Of a stretch of DNA of 64,000 bases, positions 54,334 to 63,282 are shown in pieces. Both the position numbers and the translations under genes were made by a program. Position 1 is the first letter of the stretch. Each line of letters begins with the position of its first letter. Under the pieces are notes generated by a model. That model saw only the letters and a program-made list of their open reading frames with translations, did no database searches and was not told the origin of the DNA. Source of the stretch: Isoptericola jiangsuensis (GTDB lineage Bacteria; Actinomycetota; Actinomycetes; Actinomycetales; Cellulomonadaceae); contig NZ_PDJJ01000001.1 in the NCBI RefSeq assembly GCF_002563715.1, positions 992,001 through 1,056,000 of the forward strand, written 5' to 3'.

Positions 54334-54879
54334 TCACGCGGCCCGTTCGACGACGTCCCGCAGCGTGGGGACGTCGGAGCCGGCGTCGTGCAGCGCGGCC
54401 TCCAGCACCCGGCCCCCGGGGCAGTCGGCGCGCAGCAGGCCGAGGAGCAGGTGCCGCGTGCCGATGCTCCTGTCATGGAGGCGGACCGCCTCTCGCAGCG
54501 ACAGCTCGAGGGCCTTCTTCGCGTCGCGGGTGAACGGCACGTGGCCGCCGCGTCGGGCGGGACGGCGCCCGGCGCGGTCGAGCGCCCCCTCGCCGAACAG
54601 GCGGTCGGTCCGGCGACGCAGCGCGGCGACGTCGATCCCGACGGCGGCGAGGGCGTCGTCGTCGAGCGGGTCGCCGGAGGTGACGGCGCGTCGTGCACGG
54701 GCGGCGACGTCGGCGGGTGCCAGCCCCGTGTCGTGGACGGCGGCGAGGACGGGACCGGCGCCGTCGAGCATCGCGACCAGCAGATGGCGGGTGTCGATGG
54801 TGGCGGACCGGGTCTCGCGCGCCACCTGCTGGGCGCCGACGACGACCTCGCGGGCGTCGCGGGTGAACCTCTCGAACAT
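54334..54879 (-). CDS. Clp N-terminal domain protein without ATPase
   Basis: 181 residues made of two Clp_N repeats: MFERFTRDAREVVVGAQQVA with TRHLLVAMLDG, and PFTRDAKKALELSLREAVR with GTRHLLLGLLRAD. Clp_N modules bind adaptors or substrates of ClpA/ClpC. Without AAA+ modules this protein would act as a stand-alone adaptor or sensor. The ATG at 54879 shares a base with the stop of the HTH gene upstream (TGATG), so the two are coupled. Array A lies downstream. Confidence 0.9.
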   Translation of the reverse strand: MFERFTRDAREVVVGAQQVARETRSATIDTRHLLVAMLDGAGPVLAAVHDTGLAPADVAARARRAVTSGDPLDDDALAAVGIDVAALRRRTDRLFGEGALDRAGRRPARRGGHVPFTRDAKKALELSLREAVRLHDRSIGTRHLLLGLLRADCPGGRVLEAALHDAGSDVPTLRDVVERAA

Positions 54880-55085
54880 CAGGACCTCCGGGAGTGCTTC
54901 TTGTGGACCGCCTGCCGCGTCACGCCGAGGGCGTCGGCGATGTCCTGCCACGACCAGCCGAGGTCGCGGGCGCGTTCGACCTGCAGCACCTCCAGCCGGT
55001 CGGCGAGGTCGCGGAGCGCCCGGACGGCGCGCATGCCGTCGGCCGGGTCGTCCCCGGCGGCGGTGGCGATGGTCTTCTCCGTCAT
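54879..55085 (-). CDS. Small HTH regulator of the Clp_N gene
   Basis: 68 residues. An acidic N-terminus and coiled-coil-like helix (RALRDLADRLEVLQVERARD) precede WSWQDIADALGVTRQAVHKK, a sigma-70 region 4/Trp-repressor-like helix-turn-helix. Leaderless ATG at 55085, six bases after TAGGTT. The promoter is built from two palindromes of the same GTCAAC/GTTGAC type (55089-55104 and 55116-55133), so it very likely represses itself and the Clp_N gene. Confidence 0.85.
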   Translation of the reverse strand: MTEKTIATAAGDDPADGMRAVRALRDLADRLEVLQVERARDLGWSWQDIADALGVTRQAVHKKHSRRS

Positions 55086-55088
55086 GGC

Positions 55089-55133
55089 GTCAACCTAGGT
55101 TGACACCCGGGGGGCTGTCAACCTTCGTTGACA
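55089..55133 (-). promoter_or_regulatory. Promoter with two operators for the HTH/Clp_N pair
   Basis: On the minus strand, -35 TTGACA (55116-55121), 18-base spacer, -10 TAGGTT (55092-55097). The -10 sits in the perfect 16-bp palindrome GTCAACCTAGGTTGAC (55089-55104) and the -35 in TGTCAAC-CTTC-GTTGACA (55116-55133). The centres are 28 bases apart. Confidence 0.8.
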
Positions 55134-55143
55134 TCGGTGCTCA

Positions 55144-55253
55144 CGCCGACTCGCGCGATCTTGCGCTGACTCGGTGGGCCGTGCGCTGACTCGCGCGACG
55201 GTGCGCTGACTCGACGGATCCAGCGCTGACTCGCGGGAGCCTGCGCCGACGGC
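55144..55253. repeat. 20-bp-period array B
   Basis: Six cores (CGCTGACTCG four times, preceded by CGCCGACTCG and ending with CGCCGACGGC) start at 55144, 55164, 55184, 55204, 55224 and 55244. The period is exactly 20 and the orientation is opposite to array A. The array starts 11 bases beyond the HTH promoter. Confidence 0.93.
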
Positions 55254-55550
55254 CCTGACGTGCACCGACCCGGGACGCGGACCGCGACGTCGCGCCCGGC
55301 GGTACCGGTGGCCGCGGCCGTGCACCGCGCTGCACCGCGCTGCACCGCGCGGCGCCGGGGCCCGCGGAGTTCCCGTGCGAGGCCTGCTCTTCGTGTGGGA
55401 TCCGTCACCCGATCGGGGCATCTGGGGACCCGGGGTGCCGCCGCCCCCGCACACGCGGCTACTCTGGGCGGGGATGTCTTGACGTCGAGACATCGCCACA
55501 GGCCGGCCCTTGCCGACCCAGGGGCTCAACCGATGGAAGGACGCAGCAGG
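55254..55550. other. Region upstream of sucC
   Basis: 297 bases with no gene. It holds a 10-base tandem repeat TGCACCGCGC three times (55321-55350), a TACTCT -10 box at 55460-55465 and the palindrome at 55473-55494. The RNA leader before sucC would be about 85 bases. Confidence 0.6.
55473..55494. promoter_or_regulatory. Palindrome in the sucCD leader
   Basis: GATGTCT and AGACATC arms surround a central GACGTC, symmetric except for one base pair. It lies just downstream of the -10 box, suited to repression or roadblock control of the TCA-cycle genes. The regulator is unknown. Confidence 0.6.
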
Positions 55551-56720
55551 GTGGACCTGTTCGAATACCAGGCTCGCGACATCTTCGAGAAGCACGGTGT
55601 TCCCGTGCTCGGCGGTGTCGTCGCGACGACGCCCGAAGAGGCTCGCGCAGGCGCAGAGAAGCTGGGCGGCGGGACCGTCGTCGTGAAGGCCCAGGTCAAG
55701 ACCGGTGGCCGCGGCAAGGCCGGTGGCGTCAAGCTCGCGCACTCGCCGGCCGAGGCGCAGGAGAAGGCCGCCGAGATCCTCGGCATGGACATCAAGGGCC
55801 ACACGGTCCACCGCGTGATGATCGCGCAGGGCGCCAAGATCGCCGAGGAGTTCTACTTCTCCGTGCTGCTGGACCGCTCGAACCGCAACTACCTGGCCAT
55901 GTGCTCGGTCGAGGGCGGCATGGAGATCGAGCAGCTGGCCGTCGAGCGTCCCGAGGCCCTCGCCAAGGTGGCCGTCGACCCGATCGTCGGCATCGACGAG
56001 GCCAAGGCCGCGGAGATCGTCGACGCCGCGGGCTTCGCCGACGACCTCAAGGCCCCCGTCGCCGACGTCATCCGCAAGCTCTGGACGGTCTTCACGGCCG
56101 AGGACGCGACGCTGGTCGAGGTGAACCCGCTGGTCCGTACCGAGGACGGTGCGATCGTCGCCCTCGACGGCAAGGTCACCCTCGACGAGAACGCCTCCGA
56201 GGTCCGGCACCCGGACCACGCCGAGCTCGAGGACGCCGCGTCCACCGACCCGCTGGAGGCCAAGGCCAAGGCGAACGGCCTCAACTACGTCAAGCTCGAC
56301 GGCGAGGTCGGCATCATCGGCAACGGCGCGGGCCTGGTCATGTCGACCCTCGACGTCGTCGCCTACGCCGGCGAGGCGCACGGCGGCGTGAAGCCCGCCA
56401 ACTTCCTCGACATCGGTGGCGGCGCGAACGCGCAGGTCATGGCGAACGGTCTCGACGTCATCCTCAACGACCCGCAGGTCAAGAGCGTGTTCGTCAACGT
56501 GTTCGGCGGCATCACCGCCTGCGACGAGGTCGCCAAGGGCATCGTGGGCGCGCTGGAGATCCTCGGCGACGAGGCCACCAAGCCGCTCGTCGTCCGCCTC
56601 GACGGGAACAACGTCGCGCTCGGCCGCCAGATCCTGGCCGACGCCGCGCACCCGCTCGTGACCCTGGCCGAGACCATGGACGGCGGCGCCGACAAGGCCG
56701 CCGAGCTGGCCAACGTCTGA
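55551..56720 (+). CDS. sucC: Succinyl-CoA synthetase beta subunit (ADP-forming)
   Basis: 389-residue ATP-grasp subunit of the TCA-cycle enzyme making succinate, CoA and nucleoside triphosphate. [20 protein letters not shown] opens it, [20 protein letters not shown] is the nucleotide region, and [20 protein letters not shown] is the C-terminal CoA-ligase domain. The GTG at 55551 has AAGGACG upstream. sucD follows after 33 bases. Confidence 0.97.
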   Translation: MDLFEYQARDIFEKHGVPVLGGVVATTPEEARAGAEKLGGGTVVVKAQVKTGGRGKAGGVKLAHSPAEAQEKAAEILGMDIKGHTVHRVMIAQGAKIAEEFYFSVLLDRSNRNYLAMCSVEGGMEIEQLAVERPEALAKVAVDPIVGIDEAKAAEIVDAAGFADDLKAPVADVIRKLWTVFTAEDATLVEVNPLVRTEDGAIVALDGKVTLDENASEVRHPDHAELEDAASTDPLEAKAKANGLNYVKLDGEVGIIGNGAGLVMSTLDVVAYAGEAHGGVKPANFLDIGGGANAQVMANGLDVILNDPQVKSVFVNVFGGITACDEVAKGIVGALEILGDEATKPLVVRLDGNNVALGRQILADAAHPLVTLAETMDGGADKAAELANV

Positions 56721-56753
56721 CCGCCGGAACCTGAGAGCAGAGACACCAACACC

Positions 56754-57650
<897 letters not shown>

Positions 57651-57664
57651 GTCGAGCAGCCCTG

Positions 57665-57740
57665 ACGCCGAGGCGTCGGGTCCGGTCGCGGCACCACCTC
57701 CGGGCGGTGCGCGGGACCGAACCCGGCGCCTCGGCGTTTT
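57665..57740 (+). terminator. sucCD terminator
   Basis: ACGCCGAGGCG (57665-57675) pairs with CGCCTCGGCGT (57727-57737), with a second inner stem, followed by TTTT, a classical rho-independent ending rare in this window. Confidence 0.8.
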
Positions 57741-57780
57741 GGTGCCCGACGACGGCGGGCGGACGGGCGACGATGGGGGC

Positions 57781-59031
57781 GTGAGCAGCACCTCCCGCAC
57801 CTCCCCGCCCCGGCTCCTCGAGCAGATGGCCGCCGTCGCCCCGTGGCGGGCCCGCCTCGCGCTCGCGTCGTCGGGCGTGTGGGCGGCGCTGCAGGCGGTC
57901 GGGCTGTCGTTCGCGGTGGTGGCCCTGTTCGCCGTCGTGGTGGTGCTCGACGCCCCGTCCACGTCCGGGACCGACGGCGGCCTGTCCGCCGGCGTGGGCG
58001 TCGCGACCGGTCTGTGGCTGCTCGCCCACGGCGTGCCGCTGTCCGCGGGCGCCGCGACGGTGACGCTGGTGCCCCTCGGGCTGACGGCGCTCCTGGTGTT
58101 CACCGCGCACGTGTCCGCGAAGCGGTCCGCCGCGCCGACGCTCGCCGCCTGGCTGGGCGGCACGGTCCTGTACACCGGGGCGGTCGTCGCGCTGACGGTC
58201 GCGCTCGACCTGGCGGGCACCGCCGCCCCCGACGGGGTCGGCGGGCTCGTCGTGCAGGTGGGCGCGGCCGTGCTCGGCGGCCTCGTCGTGGGGGGCGGCG
58301 GCATGGCGCTCGGCATGTTCTCCGCGCCGGACGGCCCACTGCTGGCGGGCATCACGCCCCGCCTGGACCCGTGGCTGCCGGACACCCTGCGCCTGGGCCT
58401 GCGCGCGGGGCTCGTGGGCGTGGCGCTGCTGGTCGGGCTCGCGGCGGTGCTCGTCGGGGTGTGGGTCGTCACGGGGCGGGACGCCGTCGCCCAGGTCGCC
58501 GACGGCCTCGGCGGGAGCTGGCTGGGCGTCACCCTGCTCGTCGTCGTGCAGCTCGTGCTGGTGCCCAACCTGGTGGTGTGGGCGTCGGCGTGGATCGCCG
58601 GGCCGGGCTTCGCCGTCGGGACGGGCAGCGCGTTCACCACGGCCGGGTCGCACGCGGAGGTCCTGCCCGCGGTGCCGCTCCTGGGTGCGCTGCCCGGCGA
58701 CGCGTGGAGCCCTTCGGTCGCGGTGTGGGCGCCGGTCCTGGTCGTGGCCTGCGGCGCGGCCGCCGGCTGGTTCGCGTGGCGCAACCTGGAGCCGGGCCTC
58801 GTCGGCGGGCGAGACGTCGCGTGGATCCTCGCGGGGACGACCCTGTCGGCGGGCGCCACGACGGTGCTGCTCCAGTGGCTCGCGGGCGGCGCCGCCGGTG
58901 CCGGCCGGCTGGCCGACGTCGGCGCCGACCCCTGGGTGACGGGCGGGGTCGTCGCCGCCGAGGTCGGGGGAGGAGCAGCCGTCGTCCTGGTCGCCGCGTG
59001 GGCCGTCGAGGCCCGTCGCCGGGCCGCGTGA
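57781..59031 (+). CDS. DUF6350 polytopic membrane protein
   Basis: 416 residues with about ten hydrophobic helices. The order of segments, the paired charged motif HVSAKRSAAPTLAAW, and NLVVWASAWIAGPGFAVGTG match the DUF6350 family of actinobacteria, often found between sucD and purN as here. Some members are annotated PerM-like. Function not established. The GTG at 57781 is chosen over an in-frame ATG at 57739, which lies in the terminator. Confidence 0.85.
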   Translation: MSSTSRTSPPRLLEQMAAVAPWRARLALASSGVWAALQAVGLSFAVVALFAVVVVLDAPSTSGTDGGLSAGVGVATGLWLLAHGVPLSAGAATVTLVPLGLTALLVFTAHVSAKRSAAPTLAAWLGGTVLYTGAVVALTVALDLAGTAAPDGVGGLVVQVGAAVLGGLVVGGGGMALGMFSAPDGPLLAGITPRLDPWLPDTLRLGLRAGLVGVALLVGLAAVLVGVWVVTGRDAVAQVADGLGGSWLGVTLLVVVQLVLVPNLVVWASAWIAGPGFAVGTGSAFTTAGSHAEVLPAVPLLGALPGDAWSPSVAVWAPVLVVACGAAAGWFAWRNLEPGLVGGRDVAWILAGTTLSAGATTVLLQWLAGGAAGAGRLADVGADPWVTGGVVAAEVGGGAAVVLVAAWAVEARRRAA

Positions 59032-59061
59032 CGGCCGGGTCGAGGGCCGCCGGGCGCCGCA

Positions 59062-59067
59062 TAGGGT
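59062..59067 (+). promoter_or_regulatory. -10 box of purN
   Basis: TAGGGT six bases before the GTG at 59074; leaderless. Confidence 0.5.
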
Positions 59068-59073
59068 AGGGCC

Positions 59074-59715
59074 GTGCAGACTCCGTCCGGCCATCCCGTC
59101 GCCCCCGCCCCCGGCGCCCGCCTCGTCGTCCTCGCGTCGGGCGGCGGCTCCAACCTCGCCGCGCTGCTCGCCGCGCACGACGACCCCGCCTACGGCGCCC
59201 GGGTCGTGGGTGTCGTCTCGGACAAGCCGGGCGCGGGCGCGCTCGACCTGGCGCGGGAGGCGGGCGTGGCGTCCGTCGTCGTCGCCCCGGCCGACTTCGC
59301 GGACCGCGCCGCCTGGAACGAGGGCGTCGCCGAGGCCGCAGCCGTGTTCCGGCCGGACTGGGTGGTGCTGGCGGGCTTCATGCGCATCCTCGCGCCGTCG
59401 TTCCTCGGCCGGTTCCCGGGGCGGGTGATCAACACCCACCCCGCGCTGCTGCCGTCGTTCCCCGGCGCGCACGGCGTGCGGGACGCGCTGGCCTACGGCG
59501 TGCGGCAGACCGGCTGCACGGTGCACGTCGTGGACAACGGCGTGGACACCGGCCCGATCATCGCCCAGGCCGCGGTGCCGGTGCTGGACGACGACGACGA
59601 GTCGTCGCTGCACGAGCGGATCAAGGTGGCCGAGCGGTCGCTGCTCGTCGAGACGGTCGGCCGGGTGGCACGTGAGGGCCTCACCGTGGAGGGTCGCCGC
59701 ACGCGGATCGGCTGA
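59074..59715 (+). CDS. purN: Phosphoribosylglycinamide formyltransferase
   Basis: 213-residue formyltransferase of purine synthesis step 3, using 10-formyl-tetrahydrofolate. LVVLASGGGSNLAALLAAHD is the phosphate loop, VVLAGFMRILAPSFLGRFPG precedes INTHPALLPSFPGAHGVRDA with the catalytic Asn and His, and GVDTGPIIAQAAVPV supplies the Asp. In many actinobacteria purH follows; here a convergent SDR gene follows. Confidence 0.96.
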   Translation: MQTPSGHPVAPAPGARLVVLASGGGSNLAALLAAHDDPAYGARVVGVVSDKPGAGALDLAREAGVASVVVAPADFADRAAWNEGVAEAAAVFRPDWVVLAGFMRILAPSFLGRFPGRVINTHPALLPSFPGAHGVRDALAYGVRQTGCTVHVVDNGVDTGPIIAQAAVPVLDDDDESSLHERIKVAERSLLVETVGRVAREGLTVEGRRTRIG

Positions 59716-59733
59716 CCCTCCGCCGGGACGGGG

Positions 59734-59773
59734 ACGGCCCGTGCCACCCGGGGCGTCGGGCGGCACGGGCCGT
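59734..59773. terminator. Hairpin between purN and SDR genes
   Basis: ACGGCCCGTGCC (59734-59745) pairs with GGCACGGGCCGT (59762-59773), between convergent genes. Confidence 0.7.
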
Positions 59774-59807
59774 GACCGTGAGGGCCGGTCCCGGCCCCGG
59801 GGTGACG

Positions 59808-60887
59808 TCAGGCGGCGGACCAGCCGCCGTCGGACGCCAGGACCTGCCCGTTGACGTTCGTCGAGTCCTTCGACAGCAGGAACGTGATCGACGCGGCGAG
59901 CTGCTCGGGCATGGCGATGTCCGCCATGATCCCCATGCCGGCCTGGACGCGACCCATGCCGAACTCGTCCACGTCCCGCGGCTGCATGCCGGTCGCGACC
60001 CCACCGGGCGCGACGGCGTTCACGCGCACGCCGGTGCCCGTGTACATGTAGGCGGCGTTCTTGGTGAGCCCGACGACGGCGTGCTTGGAGGCCGTGTAGG
60101 CGGCGCCGGCGGCCGAGCCGCGCAGGCCCGCCTCGGACGCGACGTTGACGACGCGCCCCTCGGCGGCCGCGAGCATGCCGGGCACGACGGCGCGCATGAG
60201 CTTCATCGTCCCGGTGACGTTGACGCCCAGGACCCGCTCCCAGGTGCCGTCGTCGACGGAGTGCACGGGCGCGAACCGGTCCATGATCCCGGCGACGTTG
60301 GCGAGGGCGTCGATGCGGTCCCCGGCGGCCTCCACGACGCGCGCGACGGCGGCGGAGTCGGTGATGTCGGCGACGACGGGCACGATCGCGGCGCCCTCGG
60401 GAAGCGTGGCGGCGAGGTCGGCGGCGAGCTCGTCGAGGCCGGACCGCGTCATGTCGACCGCGACGACGCGGCCGCCCTCGCGGGCGACGCGGGACGCGGT
60501 GGCGCGGCCGATGCCGGACGCGGCGCCGGTGACGACGACGGTCTGCCCGGTGAATCGGCCGGGGGTGATCTCCTCGACCCACTCGGCGGGTTCGGGCGCG
60601 ACGGTCTCGCTCGCGGGCGCGGCGGTCCCGGTGGCGGCGTCGGTCGCGGCGGGGGCGGTGTCGCCGGCGGCGCGGAGCTCGGCGGCGCGGGCGACGAGGG
60701 CGTCGGCGGCCTCGGCCGGGAACTTGCCGCGGGAGAGCTTGACGAGCCTGCCGAGGGAGAGGCGACGGGCCGGCGCGAGGGACGAGGGGGTGGTCCCGGC
60801 CTCCGCCAGCATCTCGGTGAGCACGCGCTCGCCGACAGGGTCGGCGAGCCACTCGGCGACGGTGTGCTTGAGGGTGAGCTCGGTCAT
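59808..60887 (-). CDS. SDR-family oxidoreductase with N-terminal helical extension
   Basis: 359 residues. Residues 115-359 are a short-chain dehydrogenase: VVVTGAASGIGRATASRVA (cofactor loop), ALANVAGIMD (NAG-like), VVNVASEAGLRGS and YTASKHAVVGLTK (catalytic Ser, Tyr and Lys), then VNAVAPGGVATGM. The first ~70 residues are a separate helical domain (VAEWLADPVGERVLTEMLAE, RRLSLGRLVKLSRGKFPAE) joined by an Ala/Thr linker. Substrate unknown. It diverges from the TetR gene with the operator between, so it is the probable target of that repressor. Confidence 0.88.
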   Translation of the reverse strand: MTELTLKHTVAEWLADPVGERVLTEMLAEAGTTPSSLAPARRLSLGRLVKLSRGKFPAEAADALVARAAELRAAGDTAPAATDAATGTAAPASETVAPEPAEWVEEITPGRFTGQTVVVTGAASGIGRATASRVAREGGRVVAVDMTRSGLDELAADLAATLPEGAAIVPVVADITDSAAVARVVEAAGDRIDALANVAGIMDRFAPVHSVDDGTWERVLGVNVTGTMKLMRAVVPGMLAAAEGRVVNVASEAGLRGSAAGAAYTASKHAVVGLTKNAAYMYTGTGVRVNAVAPGGVATGMQPRDVDEFGMGRVQAGMGIMADIAMPEQLAASITFLLSKDSTNVNGQVLASDGGWSAA

Positions 60888-60906
60888 CGGAGGTCCTTCG
60901 TCGGTA

Positions 60907-60924
60907 CCGGACACTGTTGTCCGG
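60907..60924. promoter_or_regulatory. TetR operator between SDR and tetR genes
   Basis: CCGGACA-CTGT-TGTCCGG, a perfect 7+4+7 inverted repeat, 11 bases upstream of the TACACT -10 box (60935-60940) of the TetR gene and close to the SDR start. Confidence 0.8.
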
Positions 60925-60946
60925 ATGTGGTCACTACACTAGCACC

Positions 60947-61531
60947 GTGACCACCGAGGCAGGCAGCAGCTCGCGCCGCAGCAACCCCGGCCCCCGGGCC
61001 GCGGCGCGCAACCGGGCGGCGCTCCTCGCCGCCGCCCGCGAGGTGTTCGCCGAGCACGGCGCGCACGCCCCGCTCAACGCCGTCGCCCGGCGCGCCGGCG
61101 TCGGCCAGGGCAGCCTCTACCGGCACTTCCCCGACCGCGTCGAGCTCGTCATCGCGCTCTTCGAGGAGCAGGTCGTCACCCTCGAGCAGCGCGGCGCCGA
61201 CCCGGACGCGCGCCTCGCCGACCTCCTCGGGCTCATCACCCGCCACGCCATGGACTCCGTCGTCAGCATCGACCTCGTGTCCGCCCGGCCCGAGGAGCGC
61301 CCCGACCCCCGGCTCACGGACCTGCGCTCCCGCGTCGCCGACGTCCTGGCGACCCGTGTCGACGACGCCGTCCGCACCGGCGCCGTCCCGCCCGGGACCA
61401 CCGTCGAGGACCTCCTGCTCGGCGTCGAGCTCGTCACCGCCGCCCTCACCCGCCGCCCCGCCGTCGAGCGCGCCGTCTACGCGGCGCGCGCCTGGGCGCT
61501 GCTCGGCTTCGAGGCCGCGCCCCCGCGCTGA
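60947..61531 (+). CDS. TetR-family regulator
   Basis: 194 residues. ARNRAALLAAAREVFAEHG, APLNAVARRAGVGQGSLYRHF and PDRVELVIALFEEQV are the TetR DNA-binding domain; the C-terminal ~130 residues are the ligand-binding and dimerisation part. The leaderless GTG at 60947 lies six bases after TACACT. It divergently faces the SDR gene across its likely operator. The stop TGA lies in a GCGCTGAGCG that looks like the first degenerate core before array C. Confidence 0.9.
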   Translation: MTTEAGSSSRRSNPGPRAAARNRAALLAAAREVFAEHGAHAPLNAVARRAGVGQGSLYRHFPDRVELVIALFEEQVVTLEQRGADPDARLADLLGLITRHAMDSVVSIDLVSARPEERPDPRLTDLRSRVADVLATRVDDAVRTGAVPPGTTVEDLLLGVELVTAALTRRPAVERAVYAARAWALLGFEAAPPR

Positions 61532-61555
61532 GCGGCGCCGTCCCGTGCCGGCGGG

Positions 61556-61704
61556 CACCGAGTCGGGATGCGTCGCGACGACTCCCGAGGCTCCGCGCGG
61601 ACTCGCGCCGTCGTGCGCTGACTCGCGTTGGCCTGCGCTGAGTCGCGTTCTCCCGCGCTGAGTCGCGCCGCCGTGCACTGACTCGCGGACCCTGCGTTGA
61701 CCTG
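61556..61704. repeat. 20-bp-period array C
   Basis: Cores at 61556, 61576 (both degenerate), 61596 (CGCGGACTCG), 61616 (CGCTGACTCG), 61636 and 61656 (CGCTGAGTCG), 61676 (CACTGACTCG) and 61695 (degenerate, 19 bases on). The period is 20 elsewhere and the core is oriented as in array B. It fills much of the tetR to sugar-transporter gap. Confidence 0.88.
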
Positions 61705-61930
61705 CACCGATGTCGGACCGCGCCGGACTGCGTTTTCCTCGCGCCGGGGCGTCGGCCGGGGCGTCCGGCCCTGCCCGGCGACGGCCGTTGCGGGCGTGTT
61801 GCGGTCTGGTAACAGTTAGAGAGGCGAGGTAGCAAAAAGGTCGAGCGATGGCCAGAGTGTGAGCCACACCACGTCCGAGGGTGGGTGGGGGCCGGTACCC
61901 GGGCGCCACCACGACGTCGAAGGAGCTCAC
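61705..61930. other. Upstream region of the sugar ABC operon
   Basis: 226 bases without a gene. An AT-richer stretch around 61800-61840 (GGTAACAGTTAGAG, then GCAAAAAGG) is the likely promoter region. No clear inverted-repeat sugar operator was found. Confidence 0.45.
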
Positions 61931-63211
61931 GTGAAGCGCACTCGTTCTCTCGCCGCGGTCGCGACCGCGGCGGCCGCCGCCCTGGTCCTCACCGCCTGCG
62001 GAGGCACCGACGACGACACCGCGGGCGGTGACGGCGACACCGGTGACCTGACGGTCTGGTTCATGGACGGCTCCGTGCCCGACGACGCGCAGGCGTGGCT
62101 CACCGACGAGTTCGCCGCGCAGAACCCGGGCTCGACGCTCACGATCGAGATCCAGCAGTGGGACGGCATCGTCGAGAAGCTCCAGACGGCCATGGCCTCG
62201 GAGTCCCAGACGCCCGACGTGGTCGAGGTCGGCAACACGCAGTCGCCGACGTACACGGCGGTCGGGGCGTTCGCCGACGTGACCGACGAGGTCGACGGCT
62301 GGGGCGGCGACGACCTCATCCAGTCGTTCATCGACATCGGGTCGGTCGACGACACCGTCTACACCGTCCCGTTCTACGCGGGGTCGCGCATCTTCTACTA
62401 CAACAAGGACCTGTTCGCGGCCGCCGGCGTCGAGCCGCCCACCTCCCTCGACGACTTCACGGAGGTCGTCTCCACCCTCACGGAGGCCAACCCCGAGGGG
62501 ACCGACGGGTTCCAGGGCGCCTACATCGCGGGCGTCGACCAGCACACCCTCGAGGCGTGGCTGTACACGAACGGCGGCCAGTACGCCGTGCAGGAGGGCG
62601 ACCAGTGGGTCGGCAACCTGTCGAGCCCCGAGTCGATGGCCGCCATCGAGCAGGTCGCCGCGCTCTACGAGGCCGGCGTGCTCGGCGCCGAGGACTCCGT
62701 CGACGCCGCGCAGGAGCCGTGGAACGACTTCAACGAGGGTCGCGTCGCGATGTTCTCCGGCCTGACCTGGTCGTACCCGAACATCGCCGAGGAGCTGCGC
62801 GAGAACGACAAGGTCGGCGTCTTCGCGGTGCCCGGCCTGGAGGACGGCACGCTCGGCAAGACGTTCGCGGGTGGCTCGAACCTCGGCATCGCGGCGAAGA
62901 GCCAGCACCCCGAGCTCGCCGCCAAGGTGCTCGACCTGGTCTACTCCGACGACTTCCAGATCATGATGGCGCAGAACGGCTGGGTGCCCGGCAACACGAC
63001 GTTCGCCGACGCGCAGGGCACGGCCGACAACGCGGCGCTCCTCGCCGAGGTCGCCGCGAACTCGCAGCTCACCCCGCCGGCCCGCTACTGGGCGCTCGTC
63101 GAGGGCGAGAACCTGGACAAGGACTTCTGGAAGGCGATCGCCACCGGGCAGGACCCGGCCACCGTGGCCGCGGACACCGACGCCCGCATGGAAGAGCTCC
63201 TCAACAAGTGA
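61931..63211 (+). CDS. ABC sugar transporter substrate-binding lipoprotein
   Basis: 426 residues. A basic start and hydrophobic stretch end in the lipobox LTAC with the lipidated Cys at 23. The mature protein is a family 1 solute-binding protein (LTVWFMDGSVPDDAQAWL, PDVVEVGNTQSPTYTAVGAF, VYTVPFYAGSRIFYYNKDLF, FNEGRVAMFSGLTW), the type that binds oligosaccharides or similar sugars. The GTG at 61931 follows AAGGAGC. The permease gene starts 71 bases later. Confidence 0.95.
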   Translation: MKRTRSLAAVATAAAAALVLTACGGTDDDTAGGDGDTGDLTVWFMDGSVPDDAQAWLTDEFAAQNPGSTLTIEIQQWDGIVEKLQTAMASESQTPDVVEVGNTQSPTYTAVGAFADVTDEVDGWGGDDLIQSFIDIGSVDDTVYTVPFYAGSRIFYYNKDLFAAAGVEPPTSLDDFTEVVSTLTEANPEGTDGFQGAYIAGVDQHTLEAWLYTNGGQYAVQEGDQWVGNLSSPESMAAIEQVAALYEAGVLGAEDSVDAAQEPWNDFNEGRVAMFSGLTWSYPNIAEELRENDKVGVFAVPGLEDGTLGKTFAGGSNLGIAAKSQHPELAAKVLDLVYSDDFQIMMAQNGWVPGNTTFADAQGTADNAALLAEVAANSQLTPPARYWALVEGENLDKDFWKAIATGQDPATVAADTDARMEELLNK

Positions 63212-63282
63212 CGTGACGACGCCGGGCGGGGCCGCGACGGTCCCGCCCGGCGTCGCCGTCCCCTCGTCACCCGGAGGTACCC

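Noticed and set aside
53952-54533. Protein-coding frame through array A
   Set aside because: The peptide-level repeat (RVSA, ESA) is just the 20-base repeat read in rotating frames; it overlaps the acyltransferase and Clp_N genes.
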